A stretch of 64,000 nucleotides of DNA from positions 62,001 to 126,000 of the forward strand of contig NZ_PJME01000006.1 in assembly GCF_002954775.1 (NCBI RefSeq), in the 5' to 3' direction. This DNA comes from Streptomyces geranii. GTDB taxonomy: Bacteria > Actinomycetota > Actinomycetes > Streptomycetales > Streptomycetaceae. The notes beneath the pieces are model-generated. The model did no database searches. It was not told the origin of the DNA and saw nothing but the letters and a program-made list of their open reading frames with translations. Shown here in pieces: positions 16,363 through 25,883 of the stretch (positions within the stretch are counted from its first letter, which is position 1; each line of letters begins with the position of its first letter). A program made the position numbers and the translations under genes.

Positions 16363-17346
16363 ATGACGCTTACGCCGCCGCCGCCGTTCGACCCGGAACT
16401 CGCCGCCGTCCTGGAGATGATCAAGGACGCGATCCGGCCCCAGCTGACCATGGAGGAGATCGAGGTCGTGCGCAACGGCCCCGGTATCTCGATGCTGGCG
16501 GACATGGACCTGTCGTTGGACGGGTTCTTCGAGGTCGAGGACAGGACCGTACCGGGCCCGGAGAACGCCCCCGACATCTCCCTGCTGATCTGCCGCCCGA
16601 CCACCCGGACACCGGGGACGGGGACCCACCTCCCCGTGATCTACCACGTGCACGGCGGCGGCATGGTGCTCGGCAACAACCGCGTGGGCGTGGACGGCCC
16701 GCTGAGGTGGGCGAAGGAGCTGGGCGCGGTCGTGGTGTCGGTGGAGTACCGCCTGGCACCGGAGCACCCGTACCCGGCTCCCATCGACGACGTGTACGCC
16801 GGTCTGCTGTGGACCGCCGAGCACGCGGAGGAGATCGGCGGCGACCCCGAGCGGATCGTCATCGCGGGCGCGAGCGCGGGCGGTGGCCTGACGGCAGCGC
16901 TGGCTCTGCTGCTCAGGGACCGCAAGGGTCCGCGCCCCATAGGCCAGCTGCTCATGTGCCCGATGCTCGACGACCGCAACGACTCCCCGTCCACGCACCA
17001 GATGGCGGGCCTGGGCATCTGGGACCGCACGGCCAACGAAACGGGCTGGACGGCCCTGCTGGGCCCGGCCCGAGGCGGCCCGGACGTCTCCCCGTACGCG
17101 GCCCCGGCCCGCGCGGAGGACCTCACGGACCTCCCCCCGACCTTCCTGGACGTCGGCTCGGCGGAAACCTTCCGCGACGAGGTGGTCACCTACGCCACCC
17201 GCCTGTGGCAGGCAGGCGGCCAGGCAGAACTCCACGTCTGGCCAGGAGGCTTCCACGGCTTCGACGGCTTCGCCCCCCAGGCCTCCCTCTCCCAGGCCTG
17301 CCAGACGGCCCAGCAGGAATGGCTGCGCAGGCTACTGGCGGAGTAA
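16363..17346 (+). CDS. Alpha/beta hydrolase, hormone-sensitive-lipase family
   Basis: A 327-residue esterase/lipase of the HSL family. The oxyanion-hole motif is HGGGM (91-95), the nucleophile serine lies in GASAGG, and the acid and histidine lie in LDVGSAE and GGFHGFD. It has no signal peptide, so it acts in the cytoplasm on short-chain esters or related substrates. GAGGAGCAGAAGCA gives a ribosome site 7-12 bp before the ATG. It is followed by the tandem repeat array. Confidence 0.92.
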   Translation: MTLTPPPPFDPELAAVLEMIKDAIRPQLTMEEIEVVRNGPGISMLADMDLSLDGFFEVEDRTVPGPENAPDISLLICRPTTRTPGTGTHLPVIYHVHGGGMVLGNNRVGVDGPLRWAKELGAVVVSVEYRLAPEHPYPAPIDDVYAGLLWTAEHAEEIGGDPERIVIAGASAGGGLTAALALLLRDRKGPRPIGQLLMCPMLDDRNDSPSTHQMAGLGIWDRTANETGWTALLGPARGGPDVSPYAAPARAEDLTDLPPTFLDVGSAETFRDEVVTYATRLWQAGGQAELHVWPGGFHGFDGFAPQASLSQACQTAQQEWLRRLLAE

Positions 17347-17763
17347 CGAAAACACCGCCCCCGCCCGAGGCGCCCCTGGGGGCACAGCCCCCACCAGGGG
17401 CGCAGCCCCTCCAGGGGCGCGGGGAACGGCGCGCCCAGCCCCCACCCAACCCGCACCCGAACCCGAACCCCTGCCCCGGAGGGGGGCGCAGCCCCCCAAG
17501 GGGCGCGAGGAACTGCGCGCCCAGCCCCCACCGACCCGCAGCCAAAGTCAGAGCCCCTGGGCCGGGGCCGGGGGGCGCAGCCCCCAAGGGGCGCGGGGAA
17601 CGGCGCGCTCAACCCCCATCCAACCCGCACCCGAAACCGAACCCCTGCCCCGGGGCCGGGGGGCGCAGCCCCCTCCAGGGGCGCGAGGAACTGCGCGACC
17701 AGCCCCCACCGGCCCGCACCCGGAGAACCGCCCAACCCGCGACGCACCTGGCAACATGGAGTC
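17347..17763. repeat. Tandem array of four repeat units in a 417-bp gap
   Basis: Four imperfect units start at about 17397, 17483, 17572 and 17660 (periods 86, 89 and 88 bp), ending near 17735. Each unit has a hairpin (GGGGGCGCAGCCCCC-like), the core GGGGCGCGGGGAACNGCGCG, a CCAGCCCCCACC stretch and an A/C-rich tail such as CCGAACCCGAACCCC. No gene lies in the gap. Units 2-4 each open a new hairpin, so the array should form four consecutive stem-loops. Confidence 0.85.
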
Positions 17764-18804
17764 ATGAAAGAGCTGGCGGGGCGCCTCACCGCGCTGGACC
17801 CGGACGCCGGCGCAGCCGTCCGGGTCATCGCCTACTTCGACCGGCTGGCCGAACACCGCGCCGGCCTGGAAGCACTGGTACGCGGCGCAGCCGTACTCGC
17901 CGGCTGCCCCGCCCGCCTCGCCGACGCCGGACGGCGCGTACACCTGCGCGTCGACACCGACGGCCGCCGCCGCGACACCGACCAGCCCCCCGACCCCGCG
18001 TGGCCGTCCGCCCCGCTGGCACCGGACGGCGCCCCCGCGCTGTGGCTGGAGCGCACCGGGACCCCCACCGTGGTCGACGCGGTGGTCCTGGAACGCGCCG
18101 CCGCCGCGATCCGCCTGGTCCTCGACCGCACCCGGGGCCGAGCCCCGGCGGCCCGCGCCGACGACCCGGCACTCGTCGAGACCCTCCTCGACGCCACCGC
18201 CCCCGAGCCGGTACGCCTGCACGCGGCCCGGAGCCTCGGCCTGGACCCCACCGCCCCGGCCCGTGTGATCGCCCCGTCCGACGGCCCGCCCCGCATCCTC
18301 CCCACCGAGCCGGACGCACCGCCCCGGGCCCACGGCAGGCAACCCTCCGCCGACCTCACGCACCCGCACCCGCCCGGCCGGGCGGGCGTCGGCCCCGCCG
18401 TACCCGTGCTCGACCTGCCCGCCTCCTGGGCAGCCGCCCGCACCGCCCTCCGCTTCACCGCCGAAGGCACCCCGCACTCCCCCGGCCCCCGGATCGTGTA
18501 CGCCGATCAGCTCGGCGGCATCGGGCTGCTCGCCGAGCTGGTCGTGCCGGGGGCCGATCCGCCGCCCGACGTCCAGGCGCTGGAGGCGGCGGTCGCGGAC
18601 GCGCCCTGGATGCTGGCCACGCTGCACGCCGTCGCCTCGACGGCGAGCCTGCGGTCGGCCGCCGTCGAGGTCAACGTCCACCACTCCACGCTGCAGGACC
18701 GGTTGGGCCACGCCGAGGTACTGCTCGGGTGGCCCGTCCGCACCCCCCAGGGCCGGCTCCGACTGCAACTGGCCCTGACCTTGCGGCATTTGGGACGCGT
18801 CTAG
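17764..18804 (+). CDS. PucR-like helix-turn-helix regulator
   Basis: A 346-residue protein. The C-terminal 65 residues form a PucR-type helix-turn-helix: LATLHAVASTASLRSAAVEV, NVHHSTLQDRLGHAEVLLGW, then TPQGRLRLQLALTLRHL. The N-terminal 280 residues are Ala/Arg/Pro-rich with a GAF- or CdaR-like region and no recognisable enzyme motif. Streptomyces genomes hold many such orphan regulators, often tied to development or secondary metabolism; the target is unknown. GGAG lies 5 bp before the ATG. It abuts the tandem repeat array. Confidence 0.75.
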   Translation: MKELAGRLTALDPDAGAAVRVIAYFDRLAEHRAGLEALVRGAAVLAGCPARLADAGRRVHLRVDTDGRRRDTDQPPDPAWPSAPLAPDGAPALWLERTGTPTVVDAVVLERAAAAIRLVLDRTRGRAPAARADDPALVETLLDATAPEPVRLHAARSLGLDPTAPARVIAPSDGPPRILPTEPDAPPRAHGRQPSADLTHPHPPGRAGVGPAVPVLDLPASWAAARTALRFTAEGTPHSPGPRIVYADQLGGIGLLAELVVPGADPPPDVQALEAAVADAPWMLATLHAVASTASLRSAAVEVNVHHSTLQDRLGHAEVLLGWPVRTPQGRLRLQLALTLRHLGRV

Positions 18805-18826
18805 CGGACCGTCCGGCGGACCGGCG

Positions 18827-21304
18827 TCAGGAGAGCCTGATCAGGCTGTAGTCGTCGCAGTAACCGGCCCCCGATCCGGAGTTCTTGTAGCAGTAGAGGC
18901 TCGCCGAGGTGGTGGACTCGCCCGTCGTGAAGAAGATCGGCTGCTGGGCGTAGGACGTCGTGGAGTTCCGCAGAAACGTTTCCGTACCCCCGAAGCTCTT
19001 CACCCCGACCGCCACCTCCTCACCCGCGGTGGCCACCTTGGCCCACCCGGCCACCAGATAGGTGCCGCCGCCGGTCAGACCGCTCACCGACTGGATGGCG
19101 CCGCTCGCACTGACCCCGGTCTGCAGCGAGTACGTACCGCTGCGGGCGTTGGACGCCACCACACCGGACGCCGTACCCGTGCTCTGGGTCCACGGGGTCA
19201 ACGCCCCTGTCTCGAAGCCCGGGTTGGTGACCGCGTTGGTCGCGGACGACAGCGCCTCCACCGCGAGGTCGTCGCAGTAACCCGCGCCGCTGCCGCCGGA
19301 GTTCTTCCAGCAGTAGACGGTGGCCGAGGTACTGGAGGCGCCGGTGGTGAAGAGGACCGCCGCCTGGGTGTACGACGCCGTCGCCACGTTGGTGAACGTC
19401 TCCGTGCCGCCGTAGCCCTTGACGCCTATCGCGAGGGTCTCGCCGGCGTTCGCCACCTTGGCCCAACCGGTGAGCAGGTAGGTGGTGTTGGGGCTCAGCC
19501 CGGTCAGGGTCTGGTTGGCGCCGCTGCCGCCGGCCTGGGTGGTCAGGGCGTAGCCGCCGGTGCGGGCGTTGGCGGCAGTCACGGCCGGGGCCGAGCCGCT
19601 GTTCACCCAGGGGCTCAACGCGCCTGTCTCGAAGCCCGCGTTGGAGACGAGGTTGCCGCCGGTGCCGTTGTACGCGCCGATGTTGGGCGCGGCCGTGGCG
19701 GAGACCGTGTTGCCGAGGGCGTCCTTGCCACCGTTGTCGCTGATGACCGCACCGGCGCGGATCACCGGGGAGGACGGGTGGACCTGGTAGGCGTTCTTCC
19801 CGGTGTACGAGGAGGAGGTGGCCGTGTTGCCCGGGTTGCGGAACTCGGGGTCGGTCACGACCTTCGCCGCGTCGGTGGGCTCGGAGGACGGGTGGGTGCC
19901 GTAGAAGAGGTTGTTGGAGTAGACGGACGAGCCGGTGGTGGTGAAGTAGCCGCCGGTGCCGTAGTTGAAGACCGCGTTGTTCCGGAAGGACAGCGCTCCG
20001 GAGATGCTGGAGCCGCCCCGCGAGTACAGGATCGGGGTGTTCAGGCCGCTCTTGTTGACGTAGAGGGTGTTGTTGTAGATCTGCGGGACCGCGACCGAGC
20101 TGCCGCTCTTGTTCGGGACGCCGCCGACGAAGTGGAAGACGCCCCGGCCGTGGGTCTGGGTGCCCGATGCGGGGCAGCCCGCGTTGGTGCCGTCGTTCTC
20201 GCTGATGTTGTAGCGGATCACCGTGCCGTCGCTGGGGACGGTCGAGGTGGGCTCGTTGGCGATGGTGAACGGCGGCATGATCAGCATGAAGCCGCCGAGG
20301 TTCTGGTGGCTGTAGTTGTACTGGAACGTGGTGTTGTGGTTGCCCCAGTCCACGTCGAAGCCGGTGCCGTCGGCGCCGTTGACGTGGCAGTACACCTCGT
20401 TGTTCTGCACGACGGTGTCGTTGCTGCCGGACATCCAGATGCCGGCCGAGGCGCCGTTGCAGTACTGGCCCGACGGCGGGCAGGTGGCCTTCGCGCCGCC
20501 GTAGCCGGCCTTGTTGCCCTCGATCAGGGCGCCGTCGTTCTTGACGACGAGGATGTCGTCGGCGCCGCTGTAGGTGATCGTGTTGTCGCGGATGACGGTG
20601 TTGGTGGTCTGGTTGGTGCCCTGGCCGTCCCCGTCCGGGGTGACGGCGACGGCGATCCGGTCGACGTGGTCGAAGGTGTTGTCCTCGACCAGCACGTCGT
20701 CCCAGGTGGATGCCGGGGTGGTGTGGTTGGTCTGGACGCCGACACCCGCGTTGGTGGCGTACCAGCCGCCCGACCAGCCGCTGATGTTGTGGATGTACAT
20801 GTCGTGCACCCGGATGTGGTGCAGGACGCCGCCGGAGCTGTTCTCGGCGAGGACGCCGGAGCGGTAGGCGGGCGAGGCGGCGGCGTTGGTGAGTTCCAGG
20901 CCGCCGATCTCCCAGTACTGCTGGTTGAGGAGATGGATGACGGGGCCGGTGGCGCCGGCGGCGTCGATGACCGGCTTGGCTCCGGTGCCGTAGGAACCGA
21001 CGGTGATGGGGCTGCCGGAGGCGCCCGAGCCGCCCGGGGACAGCTGGCCGGTGCAGGTGGTGCCTGCGGCGAAGAGGATGCTGTCGCCCGCGCCGAAGGT
21101 GGTGCTGTTGACGCTGGTGACCGCGTTCCAGGGGCTGGCCTGGGTGCCGGTGCCGTTGCTGGCGGCCGAACAGTTCACGTAGTAGGAGGTGCCCGCCGCC
21201 AGGGCGGTCTGGGCCGGGAGGAGGAGGGTGCCCGCCAGGACGGCGAGCAGCGTGAGGACACGGGACGCCCGGACTCCCGGGCGGTCCGTTCTGCGACGCT
21301 TCAT
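18827..21304 (-). CDS. Secreted right-handed beta-helix protein with two C-terminal repeats
   Basis: An 825-residue secreted protein. A Sec signal peptide covers about 1-37 (ending QTALAAG). The region about 40-540 is Asn/Gly-rich with repeated short strands such as NNEVYCHVNG and DNTITYSG, which indicates a parallel beta-helix as in polysaccharide lyases and some glycosidases. Residues about 550-685 and 689-825 are two copies of a carbohydrate-binding-like beta-sandwich (NAGFETGALSPW / NPGFETGALTPW, each ending GAGYCDD). It follows the ABC and GH43 genes on the same strand with AAGGAG before the ATG, so it probably cleaves the polymer whose products are imported. Confidence 0.8.
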   Translation of the reverse strand: MKRRRTDRPGVRASRVLTLLAVLAGTLLLPAQTALAAGTSYYVNCSAASNGTGTQASPWNAVTSVNSTTFGAGDSILFAAGTTCTGQLSPGGSGASGSPITVGSYGTGAKPVIDAAGATGPVIHLLNQQYWEIGGLELTNAAASPAYRSGVLAENSSGGVLHHIRVHDMYIHNISGWSGGWYATNAGVGVQTNHTTPASTWDDVLVEDNTFDHVDRIAVAVTPDGDGQGTNQTTNTVIRDNTITYSGADDILVVKNDGALIEGNKAGYGGAKATCPPSGQYCNGASAGIWMSGSNDTVVQNNEVYCHVNGADGTGFDVDWGNHNTTFQYNYSHQNLGGFMLIMPPFTIANEPTSTVPSDGTVIRYNISENDGTNAGCPASGTQTHGRGVFHFVGGVPNKSGSSVAVPQIYNNTLYVNKSGLNTPILYSRGGSSISGALSFRNNAVFNYGTGGYFTTTGSSVYSNNLFYGTHPSSEPTDAAKVVTDPEFRNPGNTATSSSYTGKNAYQVHPSSPVIRAGAVISDNGGKDALGNTVSATAAPNIGAYNGTGGNLVSNAGFETGALSPWVNSGSAPAVTAANARTGGYALTTQAGGSGANQTLTGLSPNTTYLLTGWAKVANAGETLAIGVKGYGGTETFTNVATASYTQAAVLFTTGASSTSATVYCWKNSGGSGAGYCDDLAVEALSSATNAVTNPGFETGALTPWTQSTGTASGVVASNARSGTYSLQTGVSASGAIQSVSGLTGGGTYLVAGWAKVATAGEEVAVGVKSFGGTETFLRNSTTSYAQQPIFFTTGESTTSASLYCYKNSGSGAGYCDDYSLIRLS

Positions 21305-21419
21305 TGCGGCGCTCCTTGCTGGGTGAAGGGGTCCGCCGCGCCACGGGATGCGACGCGGGGCTTCCTGCACCGGGCGGACCGGTCGAGGCGGACCCGCCCG
21401 GGGTCTGTGGAGGGGGGCC

Positions 21420-22265
21420 TCAGCGCAGCGGGAGTGAGGTCTCCAGGACCGAGGCGTGGCGCATGCCCGACGGCAGGGTGAGGGAGACGGGCTCCCAGTC
21501 CACGCCGTCCCGGCTGCGGGCAGCCCCGTATCTGCCTTCGAGGAAGTGGTCGAAGATCATGACCATTTCGTCCCCGCGCCGGAAGATGGACGGTCCTTCC
21601 ACCACCGAGGGGGTGACCGGACCGACGGTGGAGGTGCGCGGGCCGCCGGGGGTGTCGAAGGTGATCAGGTGGATGTCCTTGTGCGCGGTCGCGAGGTCGT
21701 TGGTGCCGCGTTCGTCCTTGTAGGCCATGAGGAATCCGCCGCCGTCGAGTTCCCGCACGGTGGCGTCGATGACCGAGTGGCCGGGGTCGAAGAAGACGTC
21801 CGGGGCCGAGAACGTCGTGAAGTCCTCGGTGGTGCAGTGCCAGATGCGGTGGTTCTGGGTGATGTGCTCGAAGTCGCGGCCCTCGGCCGTGCTCCCGGCC
21901 TCGACGACCGACGACCAGATGAGGTGGTGGAGCCCCGTCCCCCGGTCCAGGAAGAACTCCGGGGCCCAGGCGTTCTGGGCGCCCTCCACCCCGGCCATGA
22001 CCGGCAGGAGCCGCTGCTCGGACCAGTCGAGCAGGTCGGCCGAGGTGGCATGGACGATGTACGGGCTGGTCCAGCCGTCGGTGGCCAGCAGGTGGTAGAG
22101 GCCGTCGGGGCCCGGTCCGATGAACGGATCCCGCAGCCGGCCGGTGCCGACCGTGCCCCGCAGGACGGGACGGCCGTCGTTGACGGGCACGAAGGCGTGG
22201 CCGTCGTCGCTGTGGGCCAGGTGCAGCGCCTCGTCGGCGTCGGTGAAATAGGAGACCACGTACAT
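21420..22265 (-). CDS. GH43-like five-bladed beta-propeller glycosidase
   Basis: A 281-residue protein without a signal peptide. The three acidic residues of clan GH-F enzymes are recognisable: Asp46 in RLRDPF (base), Asp167 in VIDATV (pKa modulator) and Glu223 in VEGPS (acid). WAPEFFLD is also typical. It should hydrolyse arabinose- or xylose-containing oligosaccharides inside the cell after import by the neighbouring ABC system. The start at 22265 is used because upstream frame is low-complexity; AAGGA lies about 11 bp before it, which is loose. It is the fourth gene of the operon. Confidence 0.82.
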   Translation of the reverse strand: MYVVSYFTDADEALHLAHSDDGHAFVPVNDGRPVLRGTVGTGRLRDPFIGPGPDGLYHLLATDGWTSPYIVHATSADLLDWSEQRLLPVMAGVEGAQNAWAPEFFLDRGTGLHHLIWSSVVEAGSTAEGRDFEHITQNHRIWHCTTEDFTTFSAPDVFFDPGHSVIDATVRELDGGGFLMAYKDERGTNDLATAHKDIHLITFDTPGGPRTSTVGPVTPSVVEGPSIFRRGDEMVMIFDHFLEGRYGAARSRDGVDWEPVSLTLPSGMRHASVLETSLPLR

Positions 22266-22377
22266 CGGGGGGAGGGTCCTTCCGGGACGTCGGGGCAGGG
22301 GGGAGCGCCCGACGGTGAGGGCGTCGAGTGTCTGGAGACCGCGGGGGGGGGAGGGAGGAGGAACGGGCCGGTGTGGA

Positions 22378-23244
22378 TCAGGACTTGACCGCGCCGGCGG
22401 ACATGCCGGCCACCACCTGCCGCTGGAAGAAGACGAAGATGACGAGCAGCGGCAGCACACCGAGGAGGGCGGCCGGGAAGAGGGTGGTCGGCTGCACGGT
22501 GTGCGGGTCGATGAAGGAGTACGCGTTCACCATGACCGTCCGCTTGTCGGGGTCCTGGAGGAAGACCAGCGGGACCAGCAGGTCGTTCCAGATCTGCAGA
22601 CAGACGAAGGTCAGCAGCGTGCTGGTGACCGGCCGCAGCAGCGGCAGGATGATCGTGAAGAAGGTCCGGAAGGGACCGCAGCCGTCGAGCGCCGCCGCCT
22701 CCTCCAGGTCGCCCGGGATCGTACGGATGAAGCTGGTGTAGAAGAACACGGCGACCGGGAGGTTCAGGGCCGTGTAGATGAGGACGACGCCCGCGTAGGT
22801 GTCCAGCAGGTTCAGGTCGCGCATCAGCAGGTACAGCGGTGCCACCACGACGAACACGGGCACGGAGGTGCCCAGGATGAACAGCCGGTACACGGCGGTG
22901 GACCAGTGCTGGGTGATCCGGGCGAGCGGGTAGGCGGCGAGCGAGCCGATCACTGTGACGATGACGCACGAGAGCCCGGTGATGAGCAGGGTGTTGAGGG
23001 TGCTGCGCCCGTAGTGGATCTGGCTGAAGGCGTGGGAGAAGTTCTTCAGGGTCAGGGAGTCCGGGAAGCCCAGCGGGGACCGGGCCACGTCCGCCGCCGT
23101 GCGCAGCGAGGTGACGACCGTGAAGAGGAACGGCAGGACGAACAGCAGCGTGCCGAGGCACAGCAGTACGGTGCCGAGTCCGCCGGTCAGGCGGCGCAGC
23201 CCGCCGCCGGGTGCCGTGGAGGTCGCGGTGGTGTCTGAAGTCAT
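22378..23244 (-). CDS. Sugar ABC transporter permease, MalG type
   Basis: A 288-residue membrane protein with six predicted helices. The cytoplasmic EAA loop, EAAALDGCGPFRTFFTIILP, contacts the ATPase. It is the CUT1-family permease that pairs with the permease encoded just upstream. No ATPase gene is present; in Streptomyces the shared ATPase MsiK normally serves such importers, so this is expected rather than a defect. The gap to the upstream permease is 41 bp. Confidence 0.93.
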   Translation of the reverse strand: MTSDTTATSTAPGGGLRRLTGGLGTVLLCLGTLLFVLPFLFTVVTSLRTAADVARSPLGFPDSLTLKNFSHAFSQIHYGRSTLNTLLITGLSCVIVTVIGSLAAYPLARITQHWSTAVYRLFILGTSVPVFVVVAPLYLLMRDLNLLDTYAGVVLIYTALNLPVAVFFYTSFIRTIPGDLEEAAALDGCGPFRTFFTIILPLLRPVTSTLLTFVCLQIWNDLLVPLVFLQDPDKRTVMVNAYSFIDPHTVQPTTLFPAALLGVLPLLVIFVFFQRQVVAGMSAGAVKS

Positions 23245-23285
23245 GGTGGCGATCCGTCAGATTCCGTGAGAGGCCCGGGAGGCCG

Positions 23286-24158
23286 TCAGATGCGTCGCTC
23301 GCGCAGCCGGAGCAGGGAGGAGGTGGCGCTGGACAGGACGACCACGGTGACCAGGAGGACGACCGACAGCGCGACGCCGTAGGCGAACTTCCCGCCGCCG
23401 AAGACGTTCCGGTACACCAGCAGGGTCAGGGTTTCCGTGGCGCCGGCCGGGCCGCCGTTGGTCAGGACGAGGGGGAACTCGAAGACCTTGAGCGAGCCGA
23501 TCAGGCTCAGCGTCACGTTGACGGTGAGTGCCGGGGCGAGCAGCGGCCACTCGATGCTGGCGAAGCGCCGCCAGCCGCGCGCGCCGTCCAGTTCGGCCGC
23601 CTCCAGGAGTTCGGTCGGCATGCTCATGTAGCTGGCGAGGAAGATCGCGCAGGAGTAGCCGGTGAACATCCAGATGTTGACGGCGGCCACCGAGTAGAGC
23701 GCGGTGGAGGTGTCACCGAGCCACACGTGGTTGAGGCTGTGCAGGCCGACCAGGTCGAGCACCGCGTTGATGCCGCCGGTCGGGGCGAACAGGTACGACC
23801 AGATGAAGGCCGCCATCACCGGGGAGATCAGCGCCGGTGTCAGCAGGACGACGCTGAGCGTCTTGCGGACCTTGGGACGGCGGAAGAGCATGCTCGCGAA
23901 GAGCAGCCCGAGGCCGTTCTGCACGACCACGACGACCACCGCGTACAGCACGGTGTGCCACAGGGCCGAGGTGACGGCCGGGTCGTCGGCCATGCTGCGG
24001 TACTGCTCGGTGCCGACGAAGTTGGCCATCGGCCCGCCGAGGCTGTCGGTCATGCTCAGGTACACGCCGCGGGCCAGCGGGTACAGCATGAAGGCGCCGT
24101 ACACGACGATCGCCGGGAGCAGGAAGGCGGCCATGGTGGCACGCCGTCGGTGGAACAC
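23286..24158 (-). CDS. Sugar ABC transporter permease, MalF type
   Basis: A 290-residue CUT1 permease with six membrane helices. The EAA loop reads EAAELDGARGWRRFASIEWP. It lies between the solute-binding protein and the second permease, and forms the transmembrane channel with the latter. GGAAGAGGAGA provides a ribosome site upstream of the ATG. An intercistronic hairpin separates it from the binding-protein gene, which would lower its expression relative to that gene. Confidence 0.93.
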   Translation of the reverse strand: MFHRRRATMAAFLLPAIVVYGAFMLYPLARGVYLSMTDSLGGPMANFVGTEQYRSMADDPAVTSALWHTVLYAVVVVVVQNGLGLLFASMLFRRPKVRKTLSVVLLTPALISPVMAAFIWSYLFAPTGGINAVLDLVGLHSLNHVWLGDTSTALYSVAAVNIWMFTGYSCAIFLASYMSMPTELLEAAELDGARGWRRFASIEWPLLAPALTVNVTLSLIGSLKVFEFPLVLTNGGPAGATETLTLLVYRNVFGGGKFAYGVALSVVLLVTVVVLSSATSSLLRLRERRI

Positions 24159-24182
24159 AGGGGTCTCCTCTTCCCTATGACG

Positions 24183-24229
24183 GTCGTGGTGGGGACGGTT
24201 CGGAGCCGTCCTTCCGCCCCCACCACGAC
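24183..24229 (-). terminator. Intercistronic hairpin between binding protein and permease
   Basis: A perfect 12-bp stem, GTCGTGGTGGGG (24183-24194) with CCCCACCACGAC (24218-24229), with a smaller ACGG/CCGT hairpin in the loop. It lies after the binding-protein stop. Such elements attenuate read-through or protect the upstream mRNA, giving excess binding protein over permease. Confidence 0.65.
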
Positions 24230-24247
24230 GGACCAGGGGTGTCCGGG

Positions 24248-25516
24248 TTACTTCGCGGACGCCGCGGTCTGGATGTCCTTCAGCGTCTGCGCGGCGGACG
24301 CCGAGCCCAGCAGATAGGCCTGGATCTTGGAGCCGATCGCGGTCTCGGCGGTCGCGCCGTACCAGGAGTCGGACGGGAGGATCCGGTAACGGCCGTCCTT
24401 GAATGCGGTGGTGAAGACCGAGGTCTCGGTGCTCTCCGGCGTGAGGCCGCCGGTGAAGGGCGACTCCGCGTTCTCGGCTGCCAGGAACTTGGAGAGGTTC
24501 TCGCTCTGGGACCAGAACTTGACGTACTCGCGGGCCGCGTCACCCTGCTGGGACTGGGAGTTGACGCCCCACATGGTGCCGGAGAAGAGCATCCCGTTGG
24601 GCTTGGTGCCGGCCGCGCCGCCCGGCCAGGGGGCGAAGGAGACCGGGAAACCGGCCTTCTTGATGTTGGAGACCTGCCAGGCGCCCTGGTACCAGAAGGC
24701 GCTCTTGCCCGCGCTGAAGTCCTGCGGGCCCTGCGACCACTCGTCGGTGCCGATCTCGTTCTTCCAGTTGACGTATCCCTTGTCCTCAAGGGTCTTCAAC
24801 TGCTCAAGAGATGACTTCCAGTCGGGGTCGAACGACGCCTTGCCGTCCAGGAAGTCCGCGTCCCACTGCTTGTTCTTCTGGTAGACGACGGTCGAACCGG
24901 CGGCCTGGAGTACGGAGCTGCCGGTCCAGGCGCTCTTGTCGGGCAGCGCGATGGGGTTGATGCCGGCCTTCTTGACCTTGGCGAGGTCGTCGAGGAACGT
25001 CGGCCAGTCGGCGGGGACTTCGGTGATGCCCGCCTTCTTCAGCAGGTCCATGTTGGCGTACAGGCCGATGCCGATCAGCTCCATCGGCATGGCGAGGGTC
25101 TTGCCGTCGGACTGCGCGAACGGCTTGGCGTCCGGGGCGATCTGGCTCGCCCAGGTCTCCTTGGACAGGTCGGCGAGGTAGCCGGAGGCACCCCACTTCT
25201 TCATCTTGTCCGTGTCGACCATGATGACGTCGCCGGCCTTGCCGCCCAGCAGTTCGGGCTGGAGCTTCTGGACGTAGGTGTCGTTCGCGGTGATGTACTC
25301 GAAGTCGACCTTGATCTTGGGGTGGGCCTTCTCGAACGCCTTGTTGATCTCCGCGACGTTGGCGGGTTCCGCGCCGCCGCCCTTCCATGCCTGCACGTGA
25401 ATGGTCACCGTGCCGTCGCTGGAGGCGCCGGACGAGCCACCGCCGCACGCGGCCAGCGACACCGCCATGGCGGCGACCGTGGTGGCGACCGCGATTCGTC
25501 TCCCAGAGCGCTTCAT
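24248..25516 (-). CDS. Extracellular sugar-binding lipoprotein (ABC)
   Basis: A 422-residue family-1 solute-binding protein. A lipoprotein signal peptide ends in LAAC, with the lipidated Cys24 followed by GGGSSG. The fold motifs AWKGGGAEP, FEKAHPKIKVDFEY and FSAGKSAFWYQGAWQ are typical of CUT1 oligosaccharide binders. It is anchored outside the membrane and delivers sugar to the two permeases. GAGGTG lies before the ATG. It is the first gene of the leftward operon and is divergent from the LacI gene, its likely regulator. By context the ligand is probably an arabino-oligosaccharide. Confidence 0.92.
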   Translation of the reverse strand: MKRSGRRIAVATTVAAMAVSLAACGGGSSGASSDGTVTIHVQAWKGGGAEPANVAEINKAFEKAHPKIKVDFEYITANDTYVQKLQPELLGGKAGDVIMVDTDKMKKWGASGYLADLSKETWASQIAPDAKPFAQSDGKTLAMPMELIGIGLYANMDLLKKAGITEVPADWPTFLDDLAKVKKAGINPIALPDKSAWTGSSVLQAAGSTVVYQKNKQWDADFLDGKASFDPDWKSSLEQLKTLEDKGYVNWKNEIGTDEWSQGPQDFSAGKSAFWYQGAWQVSNIKKAGFPVSFAPWPGGAAGTKPNGMLFSGTMWGVNSQSQQGDAAREYVKFWSQSENLSKFLAAENAESPFTGGLTPESTETSVFTTAFKDGRYRILPSDSWYGATAETAIGSKIQAYLLGSASAAQTLKDIQTAASAK

Positions 25517-25883
25517 TGCACACCTCACCCATCGTCGGTAGGACCGACTTGTTCTCTGTGAATGGTTTGACCCGTCCGGTCGGTGTCCGTGTGGGTACGG
25601 CACCGAGGGGCACGGAAGGAGTAGGTCAGCCGGAGTTGCGGCGAACGTTACGAGTTGATGGCCGGGACTGTAACGCAAAACTTAGGCGACATCTATACGT
25701 AACTTTCAGTGACCGTCCGACTCGGCTCGCACCGCAGCAGGAGTCCCGCTCAGGCCGGGTTTTGTTGACGCGACGCGAGCCTTATCGTTACAGTTTCCAT
25801 TACCTTCGGTTGAAACTTTGGCGTTTCCTTCGGGGCAATGAAAGAGTGGGCGCCTCAATCGGGGGCGCAGAAGGGGGAGTTGA
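25517..25883. promoter_or_regulatory. Divergent control region (367 bp) with LacI-gene promoter and operator
   Basis: No gene lies here. For the rightward LacI gene, TTGACG (25765-25770) and TACAGT (25789-25794) are spaced 18 bp. Just downstream, GAAAC (25812-25816) and GTTTC (25823-25827) form an inverted repeat that could be the LacI operator. CTGTAACG (about 25668-25675) and CGTTACAG (about 25787-25794) mirror each other about 110 bp apart, so the opposite promoter may use the same box. Confidence 0.5.
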
